Of a DNA stretch of 35,384 bases, positions 1-7,815 are shown in pieces. A model generated the notes under the pieces. It was not told the DNA's origin, searched no databases, and worked only from the letters and a program-made list of their open reading frames with translations. Position numbers and translations under genes: made by a program. Where the stretch lies: the NCBI RefSeq assembly GCF_001881565.1, contig NZ_MPDJ01000018.1, positions 19,367 through 54,750 on the forward strand. The letters are read 5' to 3'. Position 1 is the first letter of the stretch; each line of letters starts with the position of its first letter. Source of the stretch: Eisenbergiella tayi. Its GTDB lineage: Bacteria; Bacillota; Clostridia; Lachnospirales; Lachnospiraceae.

Positions 1-91
1 TTATCCTCTTAGAGGAATAATAAATGAACCAGAAAAGGAAGAAGAAATATAACAATATCTATTCAGAACATAGTATCCCTTCTTCTTAAAT

Positions 92-104
92 TTGTCCTTG
101 ACAA
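92..104. repeat. Small palindrome just upstream of the Rpn-like remnant
   Basis: The bases TTGTC-CTT-GACAA form a perfect 5-bp dyad, followed by AGGGGTACAC. The recognisable 3' end of an Rpn-like gene begins about 13 bases later. This could be the scar or terminus of an inserted element that removed the gene's 5' part. Nothing else in bases 1-114 is recognisable; a TCCTC-TTA-GAGGA dyad lies near the left edge. Confidence 0.3.
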
Positions 105-117
105 GGGGTACACTTTA

Positions 118-255
118 GAAGCTTTCATACTGGACAATCTGGAAGAGAAAAAGACGGGAGAGCAGATATTGCAGAAACTGATGAAGAGATTTTCTTTGAG
201 CCGGGAAGAAGCCGAAGGGTATTTGCAGAAGTATATCGGCAATGCAAAAGAGTAA
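118..255 (+). pseudogene. 3' remnant of an Rpn / PD-(D/E)XK nuclease-family gene (copy A)
   Basis: The frame from 118 to the TAA at 253-255 encodes the last ~45 residues of the same protein tail seen in copy B (530-664). There is no start codon, ribosome site or upstream coding sequence for it. Bases 118-239 match 530-651 at 119 of 122 positions. In the Rpn (recombination-promoting nuclease / putative transposase) family, this C-terminal segment follows an acidic-basic EGR-rich linker. The catalytic nuclease part is absent, so the fragment should be inactive. It is best explained as the surviving tail of a tandem paralogue. Confidence 0.6.
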
Positions 256-274
256 CGGTGCTTTTTTATTATGA

Positions 275-664
275 CTGACGCAATTAGAAGAGGTTGGAGC
301 GGAACTGGTCGGTTTTCTGGAATATGCCGAGAAGACGGATGAAGAAACCATGTTAAAAACAGGGAGTGATGCCGTCTGGAAAATACATGAACACATTTCT
401 AAAATAAAAGCCAGTGAAGAGATGGGAGTGAGATATATGCAGGCATGGGAAGAAAAAGTGCAGGAACGTGAAGAGGGTCGTTCGGAGGGCCGTACTGAAG
501 GCCGTGCTGAGGGAAGAAATGAAGGGATTGAAGCTTTCATACTGGACAATCTGGAAGAGAAAAAGACCGGAGAGCAGATATTGCAGAAACTGATGAAGAG
601 GTTTTCTTTGAGCCGGGAAGAAGCCGAAGGGTATTTGCAGAAGTATAGCGGAAGCACAGAATAG
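275..664 (+). pseudogene. C-terminal fragment of an Rpn family recombination-promoting nuclease / putative transposase (copy B)
   Basis: The open frame runs from just after a stop at 272-274 to TAG at 662-664; the first ATG is at 350. It encodes about 129 residues: an AELVGFLEY-type helical segment, then a charged stretch repeating EGR(S/T/A/N) four to five times, then a tail with EEKKTGEQILQKL. This layout is typical of the C-terminal third of Rpn/PD-(D/E)XK 'transposase' proteins, which are usually around 300 residues. The N-terminal nuclease domain is missing, and no ribosome site precedes ATG 350. I call it a truncated, non-functional relic. A real 104-residue protein from ATG 350 is possible but unlikely. 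Confidence 0.55.
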
Positions 665-723
665 TTATGTCTTCTTTTTTATATGACAGCCGAAGTTAAA
701 AATATGTATAGGATTAAAGCTTA

Positions 724-774
724 AACAAAAAAAGGGAAAGTCCCGGCGTTTTATGCGTTCTGGACTTTCCCTTT
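724..774 (-). terminator. Rho-independent terminator of the ABC importer operon
   Basis: A perfect 13-bp stem pairs 731-743 (AAAGGGAAAGTCC) with 762-774. Read on the minus strand it is followed by a run of U (the A-tract at 724-733 on the plus strand). It lies 30 bases past the stop of the last permease and closes the operon. Confidence 0.9.
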
Positions 775-804
775 CACAATATTTAATTAAGCCACTGTTT
801 ATAT

Positions 805-1689
805 TTAACCCTTTACGGCGCCAATGGCAATGCCTTTGACGAAGTACTTCTGAAGGAAAGGATAAATAATCATAATCGGCAGAACACCCATTACAGTCAG
901 AGCCATGCGAACCGAGGTAGAAGGAAGGTCGGCGGTGTTTATATTGCCGCCCGACTGTGCCTGCTGCCGCAGAGAATCGAGATTTCGCTGGATGTTCATC
1001 AGCAATACCTGGATACTGTACATTCGGTCGTCGTTAAGATAATACAGACCGTTCATCCAGTCATTCCAATAAGCCAGCCCAACCAGCAGACCTATTGTGG
1101 CGATGATAGGCAGGGCCATAGGAAGAACAATACCGAAGAGAATTTTAAATTCATTTGCACCGTCTACCCGGGCCGCCTCAATGACGGCATCAGGGATGTT
1201 GGCGGAGAAATAGGTCCGCATCATGATGACGTTGAAAGCGCTCATCAGCAGATTGGGGATAAGCAGAGCGAATATAGTGTTGCGGATATGGAAGGATTGA
1301 GTCCACATCAGGTAAGAGGGTACCAGGCCGCCGGAAAACAGCATGGTGAAGAACAGATAGAAGGCAAATATATTCCGGCCCGGCAGCTCCTTACGGGAGA
1401 GCGGATAAGCATACAAGGTGGTGAACAGCAGGTTGCATATCGTACCGATCAGAGTCACCAGAAAAGAAATGCCATAGCCGCGGACCACTGCGGCGGATTT
1501 CGTAAACAGATACTCATAGGCATAGGTGCTGAATTTTGCAGGAAAAAAGCTATAGCCGTTCGTAATCAGAGTCTGTTCCTCGGTGAAGGAGGACATAATC
1601 AACAGGATGAAAGGCGCAATCGCGCATATAATGAGAAAACTCAGCAGGATGTGGGCAAAAATTTGGAACCCTTTTCCATTTTCTACCAT
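805..1689 (-). CDS. Carbohydrate ABC transporter permease, LplC/YtcP-like
   Basis: This is an inner-membrane subunit of a CUT1-family sugar importer, 294 residues, the usual length for the second permease. It has a first membrane helix near residues 10-35 and about six helices in total. The EAA loop (EAARVDGANEFKILFGIVLP), which docks the ATPase, lies near residues 170-190. The C-terminal KYFVKGIAIGAVKG ending is characteristic of LplC/YtcP-type permeases. The ATG at 1689 is preceded by GGAGGT at good spacing. It begins 17 bases after the partner permease stops, so the two are co-transcribed. No ATPase gene is present here; importers of this group commonly share an ATPase (MsmX type) encoded elsewhere. 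The substrate cannot be read from sequence; complex oligosaccharides are likely. Confidence 0.92.
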   Translation of the reverse strand: MVENGKGFQIFAHILLSFLIICAIAPFILLIMSSFTEEQTLITNGYSFFPAKFSTYAYEYLFTKSAAVVRGYGISFLVTLIGTICNLLFTTLYAYPLSRKELPGRNIFAFYLFFTMLFSGGLVPSYLMWTQSFHIRNTIFALLIPNLLMSAFNVIMMRTYFSANIPDAVIEAARVDGANEFKILFGIVLPMALPIIATIGLLVGLAYWNDWMNGLYYLNDDRMYSIQVLLMNIQRNLDSLRQQAQSGGNINTADLPSTSVRMALTVMGVLPIMIIYPFLQKYFVKGIAIGAVKG

Positions 1690-1706
1690 AATCTGCTACC
1701 TCCTTC

Positions 1707-2624
1707 TTAAAACAGGGAGCTTTCATTATCCACCTTGCGGACAATGAAGTTGGCGGTTACTACCAGTATGAATCCTACAACGGACTGATATACGCCTGCT
1801 GCGGAAGACATACCGATGTTGTTGGTCTGCATCAGGCCTCGGTATACATAGGTGTCGATGGTCTGGGTCACGCTGATCAGGGGACCGGAATTCTGGGGTA
1901 CCTGATAGAACAGACCAAAATCGGAGCGGAAGATACCGCCCATAGCCATCAGAGTCAAAATGATAATTGTAGATTTCAGTCCGGGCAGTGTGACGTTCCA
2001 AATTTGCTGCCAACGGTTGGCGCCGTCTACCACAGCAGCTTCATACAAAGTATGATCAATGCCGCAGATGGTGGCATAATACAGGATCATGTTATATCCC
2101 AGGCCCTTCCAGATATTGACAATCACCAGAATGAACGGCCAATATTTCGGGCTGTTGTACCAGTCGATAGGCTTTGCTCCAAAAGCCGCCAGAAGGGAGT
2201 TGTTGATATAGCCATTACTGGTGCTCAGGAATGCAAATGCCAGATAGCTGACGATAACCATGGAAATCAAATAAGGGATCAGGATTACGGTCTGGTACAG
2301 CTGCTTGGCTTTTTTGCTGCGGATTTCGTTGAGAATAATAGCTACCGCAACAGCCAGTACAGTCCCCAGTGTAATAAACACCAGATTGTAGAGCAGGGTG
2401 TTCCGGATCATGATGAAGGCATCGTTTGTACGGAACAGAAATTCAAAATTTTTAAATCCGCACCACGGACTGCCATAGATGCCGTCTCTGGCATTATACT
2501 GCCGGAAAGCGATCTGGATACCGAACATGGGAATGTAGCAGTTGATAAACAGATAGATAACGCCGGGCATGAACATCAAATAAAGGGGCCAGAAACGCTT
2601 CATCGTTTTTCCGACTTTCTTCAT
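1707..2624 (-). CDS. Carbohydrate ABC transporter permease, LplB-like
   Basis: This is the partner membrane permease of the importer, 305 residues from the preferred start. It begins with a basic N-terminus and a first helix (PLYLMFMPGVIYLFI), has about six helices, and carries the EAA loop EAAVVDGANRWQQIWNVTLP near residue 200. Two in-frame ATGs occur, at 2630 and 2624. GGAGGA abuts the first with no spacer and sits six bases before the second, so 2624 is favoured. It follows the binding-protein gene across a 105-base gap containing a hairpin, and precedes the LplC-like gene. LplB-type permeases import oligosaccharides delivered by a lipoprotein. The specific sugar is unknown. Confidence 0.92.
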   Translation of the reverse strand: MKKVGKTMKRFWPLYLMFMPGVIYLFINCYIPMFGIQIAFRQYNARDGIYGSPWCGFKNFEFLFRTNDAFIMIRNTLLYNLVFITLGTVLAVAVAIILNEIRSKKAKQLYQTVILIPYLISMVIVSYLAFAFLSTSNGYINNSLLAAFGAKPIDWYNSPKYWPFILVIVNIWKGLGYNMILYYATICGIDHTLYEAAVVDGANRWQQIWNVTLPGLKSTIIILTLMAMGGIFRSDFGLFYQVPQNSGPLISVTQTIDTYVYRGLMQTNNIGMSSAAGVYQSVVGFILVVTANFIVRKVDNESSLF

Positions 2625-2665
2625 ATTCATTCCTCCATCGTAGATTTGATATTATGTAAAGAAGA

Positions 2666-2693
2666 GGCGGGCTGGGAGCTTCCCATACCCGCC
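2666..2693 (-). terminator. Intercistronic hairpin between binding protein and permease genes
   Basis: GGCGGG (2666-2671) pairs with CCCGCC (2688-2693), with an inner TGGGAGCTTCCCA dyad. The minus-strand 3' flank is only weakly U-rich. This suits a partial terminator or mRNA-stabilising hairpin that lets the binding protein be made in excess over the permeases, as is common in such operons. Confidence 0.6.
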
Positions 2694-2735
2694 TTCCTTT
2701 TGCTTCATGATTCATATAGATGCCTGTTTTAAAGC

Positions 2736-4277
2736 TTATTTTTTACTGGCCAGGAATTCATCCAGCTGCTTCTGTTTTTCTGCAATGATATCATTGATTC
2801 CGGCGCTTTCCAGTTCTGCAATAAACTTGGGAAGGTTTTCATCGGGATCCATAGCACCCCAGCGCAGAGCGGTGTGATATGCGGAAATTACATTGTTGCA
2901 GGCGGTAACCTGATTCAGTACGGGATTGCTGTCCCAGGAAAAACCATGAGCAGGGCTGGCAACGCCGCTTTCATTGAACTTGTTAAGCTGTTCCCACAAA
3001 TCAGCCTCGCCGCCCTTCCAGATAGGTGTGAGCTGCTGATTAGGCCATCCCCAGTCAACGGAAGAATAACCGCTGGCGTTAGGGTCAACACCTTCAGGAG
3101 TAGTGATAAAGGTCTTGGTGTCATCGGTATATTCCCAATGCTTGCCTTCAATACCATTGATAAACAGGTTGGATATCTCAGGGTCGGTATACATCAGGTT
3201 CCACAGCTCCATTGCCTTCTCAGGATGAGGGGAACTGAAAGGAATGATGAGAGAATTGCCGTTGGAAACATCGGTATATTTGTAGGGCTCGATCACCTTC
3301 ATGAATACGACTTCTTTACCGTTGGACTTATAGTTTTCCAGCTCCTTGCCGGGTTTCCAGTTCTCGAACATGGCAAAACCATTGCCGGAGAGCAGGTTGT
3401 TCTCTGTAGTTGTGGTGGCATCAGGCATGATCAGGCCTTCCTGATTCCATTTGTACATCATTTTACAGAAGTTACGATAGCTGTCCGTAGCATAATAATT
3501 CACGACTGTGGTGCTGTCATCAAAAGCATTCTCCAGAACACCCATGTTATCGCCCAAGGGATCAACAGGCAGAGTTTCCTGCATACCGCCGGCGCTCCAT
3601 GTAGGAACCAGAGGATACATATCCGGATAAGCTTCATGAACCTGAGTCAGGATTTTGTACATATCATCGTAGGTGCCCATTTCAGGAACTTCAATGCCCA
3701 GCGCATCCACGATGTCCTTACGCATGGAGAAACCGGCAGAACGGGAAGTATCCTTCATGTCGGGGAGGGCATAGAGTACGCCGCCGAACCGACAGGCATC
3801 CAAATCCACAGGATTGATTACTCCGAGAGCGCCCTGTCCATATTTTTCAACAAGGTCATCCAGAGGTGTTGCATAGTTATTGCGGACAATAGTAGCCAGC
3901 TGACCGGCAACATTATTGTAATTCAGAAGGTCGATAGGCTCGCCGGAGGTGAGCGCCAGATTGATCTGTTCTGCATCCTGACCGCGAACCAGTTCGATTT
4001 CAACCCCGATTTTCTCCCGGGTGATTTCGCTGATGGCAGCGGCAACTTCTTTACAATCTTCTGTATCGGCAGTGCCGACGCCCCAGACAACAAGCTTTAC
4101 AATATCACCTGTATTCTCAGTGCTGCCGGTATTTCCGGCGCTTTTGTCTTCCGTGGAAGAGTTTGCATTATCTGAATTTCCTGTACTGCCTGTACTGGTG
4201 CTGCCGCATGCAGCTAAACTTGCTGTCAGGACGCCTGCCAACAGAACTGCAGCACTCCGTTTCCAAAATTTACTCAT
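2736..4277 (-). CDS. Extracellular solute-binding lipoprotein, LplA-like with DUF3502 C-terminus
   Basis: This 513-residue protein captures the substrate outside the membrane for the two permeases downstream. It has a basic N-terminus, a hydrophobic core and the lipobox LAAC with Cys24 as the lipidation site, followed by a low-complexity Ser/Thr/Asn linker (about residues 25-55). The central part is a cluster-D-type binding fold. The C-terminal ~130 residues, with the VASPAHGF stretch and the terminal IIAEKQKQLDEF segment, resemble DUF3502, which occurs with LplA-type oligosaccharide-binding proteins. An AAGGAGT ribosome site precedes the ATG at 4277. It is the first gene of the operon. The ligand is unknown. 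Confidence 0.92.
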   Translation of the reverse strand: MSKFWKRSAAVLLAGVLTASLAACGSTSTGSTGNSDNANSSTEDKSAGNTGSTENTGDIVKLVVWGVGTADTEDCKEVAAAISEITREKIGVEIELVRGQDAEQINLALTSGEPIDLLNYNNVAGQLATIVRNNYATPLDDLVEKYGQGALGVINPVDLDACRFGGVLYALPDMKDTSRSAGFSMRKDIVDALGIEVPEMGTYDDMYKILTQVHEAYPDMYPLVPTWSAGGMQETLPVDPLGDNMGVLENAFDDSTTVVNYYATDSYRNFCKMMYKWNQEGLIMPDATTTTENNLLSGNGFAMFENWKPGKELENYKSNGKEVVFMKVIEPYKYTDVSNGNSLIIPFSSPHPEKAMELWNLMYTDPEISNLFINGIEGKHWEYTDDTKTFITTPEGVDPNASGYSSVDWGWPNQQLTPIWKGGEADLWEQLNKFNESGVASPAHGFSWDSNPVLNQVTACNNVISAYHTALRWGAMDPDENLPKFIAELESAGINDIIAEKQKQLDEFLASKK

Positions 4278-4447
4278 TTTACGCCACTCCTTGTAAGATT
4301 AGTAGTAGTTATTAACGCCCCTCTCCAAGGGCAGTATGCCGTCATGCAGGATATTGTATATTGGTCCCCTGAACTGTAAACCGTCTGAAAAAGGATTCCA
4401 ATTATTGTTCCCTGCATTTCAGATATGTGTGATTACTGTCAGATACA

Positions 4448-4519
4448 TCATAGATATTTTCGAAGGTCTGCTCTAACAGATTGCCCACTGTAAAAAAGTC
4501 CGGACATCTGTTTCACCAT
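4448..4519 (-). CDS. Candidate 23-residue leader or small protein upstream of the ABC operon
   Basis: On the minus strand an ATG at 4519 lies eight bases after a very strong GGGGGAGGA ribosome site (4528-4536). It opens a 23-codon frame (MVKQMSGLFYSGQ...) ending in TGA at 4448. It sits in the probable 5' leader of the importer operon, 170 bases before the binding-protein start. No homologue is recognised. It may be a leader peptide, a small protein or chance; the ribosome-site spacing is the only strong point. Confidence 0.3.
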   Translation of the reverse strand: MVKQMSGLFYSGQSVRADLRKYL

Positions 4520-4527
4520 CTTTCTTA

Positions 4528-4590
4528 TCCTCCCCCTTTCCATAACGTTAGTTAAACCAATTTGTTTGTGTAAAATCCTCCCCCTTTTTC
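4528..4590 (-). repeat. Two copies of an AAAGGGGGAGGAT element in the operon leader
   Basis: The same 13-base string (plus strand ATCCTCCCCCTTT) occurs at about 4527-4539 and 4576-4588, about 49 bases apart. The copy nearer the operon serves as a well-placed ribosome site for the 23-codon frame. The other has no start codon at normal spacing. Confidence 0.45.
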
Positions 4591-4710
4591 TGTGTACTCT
4601 TTGATTTTTCAAGTCAAACACCCTTACAATGGATGAATCAACCCTGAATTTTGCTGTTGTTCAGTTGCCTGTTAATAGGCGATCCGCATTCCTGTTTATT
4701 TTTTATATTT

Positions 4711-4859
4711 ATCGTTAAACTAAATTTATATTATATAATGTGTTAGCATTGTAACATTTGTCAATATAAAATGAGCATGGTTTCGTAATTTTGGGATAAT
4801 TAAACAAAAAATATAGCTAAACTTTGTAAAAGTTTGCCGCTTGCATCGTTAAACTGAAT
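4711..4859. promoter_or_regulatory. Divergent control region with repeated ATCGTTAAACT motif and candidate minus-strand promoter
   Basis: The 835-base space between the importer operon and the cupin gene is AT-rich and holds no long gene. The 15-base motif ATCGTTAAACT(A/G)AAT occurs at 4711-4725 and 4845-4859, and a shorter GTTAAAC at 4551-4557, all in one orientation. On the minus strand, TTGACA (4764-4759), an 18-base spacer and CATTAT (4740-4735) form a candidate promoter for the importer. The first motif would fall just after its start site, where a repressor could act. The promoter and operator roles are inferred. Confidence 0.4.
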
Positions 4860-5112
4860 ATGGTATTAAATTGCGAATATAAGAGTATCAGAAATCAGAA
4901 GACAGCTGAAGCTGGCAAAAGAAATTTTTGTGTAACACAAACCCCAACAAAATTTCCGATTGCCATTTCCTTCCTCATATGATATATTTCCCCTTGAAGA
5001 TAAAAGAGGGTTTCTGAAGGCGGAGGTTTATTCAGGAGCTCTCTTTGTCTTTTTCCCGCAAAAAGGGAAATACCAGGAAACTGTTGAACAACACATGAAA
5101 GGAAGGCAACAG

Positions 5113-5442
5113 ATGATGAAAGTAGAAACGATCGAGAATATGTGCGGCGGAAAAGGACATGTGATCATTAAACATATCCTTGGAGAAAAGGAACTGAACG
5201 GAAAGTGCGGGCTCTATGCCGAGGTAGTAATCGAACCGGGCTGCACTCTCGGCTATCATGAGCACCATAATGAAAGTGAAACCTATTATATTCTGTCCGG
5301 TACCGGCGATTATGACGATAACGGCACAGTACGTCCTGTAAAAGCCGGAGATATAACCTTTACACCCGACGGCTGCGGCCATGGCCTTGTGAATACCGGT
5401 GATACCGATCTGGTTTTCATGGCGTTAATCATACTTGACTGA
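5113..5442 (+). CDS. Small single-domain cupin protein
   Basis: This is a 109-residue cytoplasmic beta-barrel protein. Cupin motif 1 is visible as G-x5-HxH-x3-E (GCTLGYHEHHNESETYYIL), and motif 2 as PDGCGHGLVNTG. The His residues and Glu would bind a metal. The frame is open further upstream to ATG 4960, but AGGAAGG lies six bases before ATG 5113 and family similarity begins there, so the short form is preferred. Small cupins of this type act as isomerases, epimerases or sugar-binding proteins; the substrate is not deducible. It is transcribed away from the importer operon and converges on an AraC regulator gene, with a terminator between. Confidence 0.85.
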   Translation: MMKVETIENMCGGKGHVIIKHILGEKELNGKCGLYAEVVIEPGCTLGYHEHHNESETYYILSGTGDYDDNGTVRPVKAGDITFTPDGCGHGLVNTGDTDLVFMALIILD

Positions 5443-5444
5443 TT

Positions 5445-5472
5445 GCGGCAGCAGATACTGCTCCCGCTTTTT
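5445..5472 (+). terminator. Terminator after the cupin gene
   Basis: GCGGCAGCAG (5445-5454) pairs with CTGCTCCCGC (5458-5467) at 9 of 10 positions across a three-base loop, followed by TTTTT. It lies directly past the cupin stop, at the end of the convergent AraC gene. Confidence 0.8.
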
Positions 5473-6362
5473 CAGGTCAGTCGGCGGAAGCTGCGCGGAG
5501 ATATCCCTTTAACCTGTTTGAAAAATTTACAATAATAGCTGGCGCTGTGAAAGCCGCAGGCATAGGCGATTTCCGTAACCGTCTGCCGGGTATCGGAAAG
5601 AAGGGGCAGACTCTTTTCAATGCGATAGGTCAGAAGGTAGGTGATTGGAGACACCGAAAGATGTTTCCGGAACAGGCGGCTGCAGGTGCTTTCGCTGATA
5701 TGAAAGGACGAGGCAAGTTCTTTCAGCGTAATGGGATCCATATAATGGAGATCGATAAAATGCAGCATTTCCTTCAGGAGCTCCACATCCCTTCCTCCGC
5801 TTTGCATCGGTGCGAAGGCAGAAGGCCTGTGGACGGCAAGGTTATGAAACAGAGAGAGGATATGGCTTTGAACCATCAATTCGAAGCCGTATCCTTTTTT
5901 CTGCGATTCTTCATACAGGGACTCCATAATGCGGACACATTCCGCCTCCCAGGAAATATCCCCATGAAAAATACAGCTGGAAAAGCTTTTGTTCCGCATC
6001 AGGGGGAGCAGGTATTTTTCCATGACAAGACTGTCAGGAGACGACTGCAGAAGCTCCGGAACGAAGACGAAATTATGCATGATACAGTTTTCACAATCCA
6101 CAGGAACAATGCTGTGGAGGACGTCAGAATTGATAAAAAGGCCGTCGCCCTCCTTCAAAAGACAGGAATCCGATGCGGTCAGAAAGGATGCCTGGCCGGA
6201 CACTACCGCGGTGAATTCAAATTCCCTGTGCCAATGCCAGGGAATATAGCCGGCAGGATATAAGGATAGATCATCCAGATAATCCTGAAAAGGAAAAGCC
6301 CTGGAGCCATGCTTTGTTAATTCCTGTAAATCGGCCCCGATTTCTATATTGACTGGTTTCAT
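5472..6362 (-). CDS. AraC family transcriptional regulator with N-terminal cupin sensor
   Basis: This is a 296-residue DNA-binding regulator. The N-terminal ~140 residues form an AraC-type cupin ligand pocket (HWHREFEFTAVVSGQ). The C-terminal ~100 residues hold two helix-turn-helix motifs: one around LKELASSFHISESTCSRLF, the second around VTEIAYACGFHSASYYCKFF, ending in the usual GISPRSFRR. A GGGGGA ribosome site precedes the ATG at 6362. It is divergent from an MFS permease and convergent with the cupin gene, so control of either or both is plausible. Proteins of this design usually sense sugars. The ligand is unknown. Confidence 0.92.
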   Translation of the reverse strand: MKPVNIEIGADLQELTKHGSRAFPFQDYLDDLSLYPAGYIPWHWHREFEFTAVVSGQASFLTASDSCLLKEGDGLFINSDVLHSIVPVDCENCIMHNFVFVPELLQSSPDSLVMEKYLLPLMRNKSFSSCIFHGDISWEAECVRIMESLYEESQKKGYGFELMVQSHILSLFHNLAVHRPSAFAPMQSGGRDVELLKEMLHFIDLHYMDPITLKELASSFHISESTCSRLFRKHLSVSPITYLLTYRIEKSLPLLSDTRQTVTEIAYACGFHSASYYCKFFKQVKGISPRSFRRLT

Positions 6363-6518
6363 TGAGAAAATCCCCCATAATGACCGGATAATTATAAAAT
6401 ATGCACTTACTATGACTAAAAAACGCTATTTTTATATTTTCAGTGACTTTATAATACTAAATTGTCGGACACTTTACAAGCATATTGACAGAAGAGACTG
6501 GAAAGAGAGATTAGAGCC

Positions 6519-7730
6519 ATGGAAAACTATGTTGTCAGCGGAAAAAAATCGGTATTGAAAAGCTACCGGCATACCCTATATGCCAGCTATCTGGGCTATA
6601 TCACCCAGGCCATTGTAAATAACTTTGTCCCCCTTCTTTTTACCACATTTATTGCTTCTTACGGGATTTCCCTTGAAAAAATAACATTGCTGGTCACCAT
6701 TAATTTCGGTATTCAGCTGGTGGTGGATCTGCTGTCCCCCCGCTTCGTGGATCGGATTGGTTATAAAACCTCGATTATCATTGCCCATGTCTTTGCCGCC
6801 CTGGGCCTGGCAGGTCTTGGAATCTTTCCGGATCTTCTGCCGGATCCCTATGTGGGGATGCTGGCCGCCATTTTCTTCTATGCAATTGGCGGGGGGCTGA
6901 TCGAGGTGCTGATAAGCCCTATCGTAGAGGCCTGCCCCTTTGATCAGAAGTCGGCGGCAATGAGCCTGCTTCATTCTTTTTACTGCTGGGGACATGTGGG
7001 CGTTATCCTGATTTCTACCCTGTTTTTCGCCCTGGCCGGAGTACATAACTGGAGAATCCTCAGTTTTATATGGGCGTTGGTTCCCCTGCTGAACGCGGTA
7101 TATTTCTGTCTTGTACCGGTTCGTTCCCTGAACGAAGGAGGGGACAGCATGTCTGTAAAAGAGCTGCTTTCCGGCAAGCTGTTCTGGATATTTGCCCTTC
7201 TCATGGTATGCGCGGGAGCATCGGAGCAGGCTATGAGCCAATGGGCATCGGCCTTTGCGGAGTCCGGGCTGAAGGTGTCCAAAACGGTCGGCGATCTGGC
7301 GGGGCCATGCATGTTTGCGGTTTTTATGGGAATATCCAGGGCATTTTACGCCAAGTTCAGTGAAAAAATAAATTTGATTGTATTCATGACCGGTAGCGGC
7401 GCGCTGTGCGTGGTAAGCTACCTGCTTGCATCCCTTTCCCCGGTTCCGGTTCTGGCGCTGGTTGGCTGCGGCCTCTGCGGCCTGTCCGTGGGAATTATGT
7501 GGCCCGGAACCTTCAGCCTTGCGGCGGAAAAATGCCCCAAGGGCGGAACTGCCATGTTTGCGTATTTTGCGCTGGCCGGTGATTTGGGCTGTTCTTCCGG
7601 CCCCACGCTGGTGGGAATGATATCGGATGCCTTTGACGGAAGGCTGACGGCCGGACTGCTCGCCGCCATCATTTTCCCTCTGCTGCTGCTGGCAGGGCTC
7701 CGGTTATGTAAAAAAATGACTAATAAATAA
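6519..7730 (+). CDS. Major facilitator superfamily permease
   Basis: This 403-residue membrane protein has about twelve hydrophobic helices, in two halves separated by a polar loop near residues 205-220 (RSLNEGGDSMSVKELL). The SPRFVDRIGYKTS stretch after helix 2 matches the MFS loop signature (D-R-x-G-x-K/R). The layout is closest to fucose-permease-like MFS carriers of small sugars or metabolites, but specificity is not readable. The ribosome site before ATG 6519 is weak (GAAAGAGAG). It is divergent from the AraC gene, a common pairing for substrate-induced transport. No clear terminator follows it. Confidence 0.88.
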   Translation: MENYVVSGKKSVLKSYRHTLYASYLGYITQAIVNNFVPLLFTTFIASYGISLEKITLLVTINFGIQLVVDLLSPRFVDRIGYKTSIIIAHVFAALGLAGLGIFPDLLPDPYVGMLAAIFFYAIGGGLIEVLISPIVEACPFDQKSAAMSLLHSFYCWGHVGVILISTLFFALAGVHNWRILSFIWALVPLLNAVYFCLVPVRSLNEGGDSMSVKELLSGKLFWIFALLMVCAGASEQAMSQWASAFAESGLKVSKTVGDLAGPCMFAVFMGISRAFYAKFSEKINLIVFMTGSGALCVVSYLLASLSPVPVLALVGCGLCGLSVGIMWPGTFSLAAEKCPKGGTAMFAYFALAGDLGCSSGPTLVGMISDAFDGRLTAGLLAAIIFPLLLLAGLRLCKKMTNK

Positions 7731-7815
7731 AAAAGAATAGAATCCCGGAAAAGCTGGCATCCTACATAAGTGAAGTCTGAGCAAATATTCTGACGAAACT
7801 AAGAAGAGGTACGGC

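Noticed and set aside
2874..4175. 433-codon open frame antisense to the binding-protein gene
   Set aside because: No family features or ribosome site; the opposite strand encodes an obvious lipoprotein.
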